Source: Georgenia soli (GTDB lineage: Bacteria > Actinomycetota > Actinomycetes > Actinomycetales > Actinomycetaceae). Taken from it: a stretch of 64,000 bases of DNA. The notes beneath the pieces were generated by a model. It ran no database searches. It saw nothing but the letters and a program-made list of their open reading frames with translations, and was not told the origin of the DNA. The translations under genes were made by a program, and so were the position numbers. Positions within the stretch are counted from its first letter, which is position 1. Each line of letters starts with the position of its first letter. Below are positions 62,652-64,000 of this stretch, one piece after another. The stretch is from NCBI RefSeq assembly GCF_002563695.1, contig NZ_PDJI01000004.1:372001-436000 (forward strand). Direction: 5' to 3'.

Positions 62652-62680
62652 TCGACCACCGGCCCGCGCGTCCGTAATCC
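62652..62680 (+). promoter_or_regulatory. Candidate promoter of the leader peptide and sulfur transporter
   Basis: A -35-like TCGACC (62652-62657), 17-bp spacer and -10 TAATCC (62675-62680). Transcription would start near 62687, about 60 nt before the leader peptide ATG. Confidence 0.35.
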
Positions 62681-62748
62681 TCGAGCACGTCCGGCCGACG
62701 GCGGACGCTCGACCACGGCCCGGCCGCGGACGACCGGAGGGAGATCTC

Positions 62749-62835
62749 ATGCACCGCTCGCGCACGACGGCGCTGCTGCACTCCCGTCGCCACGTCGACC
62801 TCATGCGGGTCTCCTCCGCAGCGTGTCGGCCCTGA
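62749..62835 (+). CDS. 28-residue Cys-containing leader peptide of a sulfur gene
   Basis: Encodes MHRSRTTALLHSRRHVDLMR followed by VSSAACRP, with a strong GGAGGGAG ribosome-binding site. The RRHVDLxRVSSxxC pattern is that of short leader peptides found upstream of sulfur-assimilation and cysteine genes in actinobacteria. The single cysteine lies near the C-terminus (residue 26), where a ribosome short of Cys-tRNA would stall close to the hairpins that follow. The gene after it is a sulfur-compound transporter, which fits. Confidence 0.75.
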   Translation: MHRSRTTALLHSRRHVDLMRVSSAACRP

Positions 62836-62851
62836 CCAGCCGCTGACGCAC

Positions 62852-62917
62852 CGGCGCGCGGGTGTCCCCGACGCCGTTTCCCCGGCGTCGGTTCCCCGGC
62901 GCCGTGAGCGCGCGCCG
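62852..62917 (+). promoter_or_regulatory. Attenuator-like nested hairpins between leader peptide and transporter
   Basis: An inner stem (CCGACGCCG 62868-62876 with CGGCGTCGG 62883-62891, 6-nt loop) lies within an outer stem (62852-62860 with 62909-62917, 9 bp). The first pairing element starts 17 nt after the leader peptide stop. A ribosome stalled at the Cys codon could change folding. The remaining bases up to 63054 show nothing else. Confidence 0.4.
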
Positions 62918-63054
62918 CAGCACCGGCCTACCAACGCCGGACCCGCCCGTCCCTCCCGGGCCCTCGCCTCACTTCCCGAACTCCGAGCCGCACCAGCAGC
63001 GCGCGGTTCAGCGTGCCTGCGTACCGCCGGCATGCCAGGCAGACAGGATCACCC

Positions 63055-64000
63055 ATGCTCCTCACCGGGCTTCTTCTCGGCGCAGCCCTCGGCTTCGCCA
63101 TGCAGCGCGGACGCTTCTGCGTCACCGGCGCGTTCCGCGACGTCTTCGTCGCCCGCAGCACGCGCTGGCTCACCGCCTTCCTCGTCGTCATCGCCATCCA
63201 GGCCGTCGGCATCGCCGCCATGCAGGGCATGGGGGTCATCGGCGCGGCCGACAAGCCGCTCGCCCTTCCCGCCACCGTGATCGGCGCACTGATCTTCGGC
63301 TTCGCCATCGTCCTCGCGGGCGGCTGCGCCACCGGCACCTACTACCGCTCGGGCGAGGGGCTCGTCGGCTCGTGGTTCGCCCTCATCTTCTACGCCCTCT
63401 CCGCCGCGGTCATGAAGTACGGCGTGCTCGGCGACTTCACCACCTGGGCGCGCGGCATCACCGTGCCGGCCACCACCATCCACGAGACCCTCGGCGTCAG
63501 CTCCTGGTTCCTCGTCGCCGCCCTCGGCGCCGCCGTGCTGTACCTGGTCCACCACCACCTGTCCCGGCCGGCGCTCAAGCTCGCGAGTCTGCCGCCGCGC
63601 CGGACCGGCCTGGCGCACGTGTTCTTCGAGAAGACGTGGGGAGCCTTGCCGACGGCCGTCGTCATCGGCGTCATCGCGATCCTCGCCTGGCCGCTCAGCA
63701 CCGCCACGGGGCGCGAGGCCGGCCTCGGCATCACCACCCCGTCCGCCAACACGGTGGCCTTTCTCGTCACCGGGGACGTGGAGCTCGTCGACTGGGGCGT
63801 GCTGCTCGTGGTCGGCATCCTTCTCGGGTCCTTCGCCGCCGCGAAGGGCTCGGGCGAGTTCCGCATCCGCGTCCCCGACGCCACCACCACGGTCCGCTCG
63901 ATCGTGGGCGGCGTGGGCATGGGCGTCGGCGCGGCGCTGGCCGGCGGCTGCACGATCGGCAACGCCATGGTGGCGACGGCGCAGTTCTCCTACCAGGGCT
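63055..64000 (+). CDS. YeeE/YedE (TsuA-type) sulfur-compound transporter, 3' end beyond window
   Basis: The first 315 residues of a polytopic membrane protein. Cysteines lie at the conserved places: MQRGRFCVTGAFRD near the start, LAGGCATGTYYRSGEG near residue 85, and LAGGCTIGNAMVATA near 302. In the thiosulfate transporter TsuA such cysteines pass thiosulfate through the membrane. About nine hydrophobic segments are readable. The ATG at 63055 has an AGGA site; an ATG at 63032 is in another frame. The leader peptide upstream supports control by cysteine or sulfur supply. Thiosulfate is the likely substrate; selenium or other sulfur species are possible. The end is cut by the window edge. Confidence 0.88.
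   Translation, partial: MLLTGLLLGAALGFAMQRGRFCVTGAFRDVFVARSTRWLTAFLVVIAIQAVGIAAMQGMGVIGAADKPLALPATVIGALIFGFAIVLAGGCATGTYYRSGEGLVGSWFALIFYALSAAVMKYGVLGDFTTWARGITVPATTIHETLGVSSWFLVAALGAAVLYLVHHHLSRPALKLASLPPRRTGLAHVFFEKTWGALPTAVVIGVIAILAWPLSTATGREAGLGITTPSANTVAFLVTGDVELVDWGVLLVVGILLGSFAAAKGSGEFRIRVPDATTTVRSIVGGVGMGVGAALAGGCTIGNAMVATAQFSYQG

Overview
The window is very GC-rich DNA with dense genes, many GTG starts and frequent 4-bp stop/start overlaps. It carries a Pup-ligation locus (arc, dop, pup, pafA), a class II HelD-like helicase, an ANTAR response regulator, a TIGR03085-type protein and a DtxR/IdeR-type iron box. This points to an actinobacterium, most likely of the order Micrococcales. 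The genus cannot be fixed from sequence reading alone.

Layout. 1-6768 is housekeeping: the 5' part of coaE, an OsmC-type peroxidase, rpsA, a methyltransferase, polA and a hotdog thioesterase. 6910-12440 is a branched-chain amino-acid (Liv) transporter. Its permease/ATPase operon livHMGF is on the plus strand and the binding protein livK is convergent on the minus strand; LivH carries an extra exported domain. 12659-21335 holds the ANTAR regulator, tRNA-Leu(CAA), pyk and gltBD. 21757-30269 holds lgt, a dienelactone-hydrolase-like gene, and the tryptophan genes with hisI: hisI-trpE-two small membrane genes-a DUF4190-like gene, a hairpin, then trpC-trpB-trpA.

30270-48272 separates hisI from hisF (48276-49046). 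It starts with a tandem 22-bp repeat and a two-gene ABC exporter. A TIGR03085-type gene follows, then an iron-controlled cassette, a PH-domain-like membrane protein, a HelD-type helicase, a small membrane protein and an unrecognised gene. The cassette (35230-42316) is the most unusual part of the window. A phosphopantetheinyl transferase diverges, across a DtxR/IdeR-like box, from an 889-residue adenylation/carrier/acyltransferase-3 fusion. That fusion overlaps, gene to gene, a complete ferric-iron ABC importer (FbpABC type).

49120-63054 holds a uridine-kinase-like gene, a FUSC-like membrane protein, a lipoprotein FKBP, the Pup locus pafA-pup-dop-arc (no 20S proteasome genes between pup and pafA), a 58-residue membrane protein, trmI, a site-2 protease, a RecB-like nuclease, a HAD phosphatase and a PAC2-family protein. 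The right end has a short Cys-containing leader peptide with attenuator-like hairpins, upstream of a YeeE/YedE (TsuA-type) sulfur transporter that runs off the window.

Many genes seem to start without a leader: a TAGGCT-like -10 box lies 6-8 nt before the start codon of polA, the ANTAR gene, pyk, lgt, the 889-residue synthetase, the uridine-kinase-like gene, the FUSC and FKBP genes, the site-2 protease, the RecB-like, HAD and PAC2 genes.
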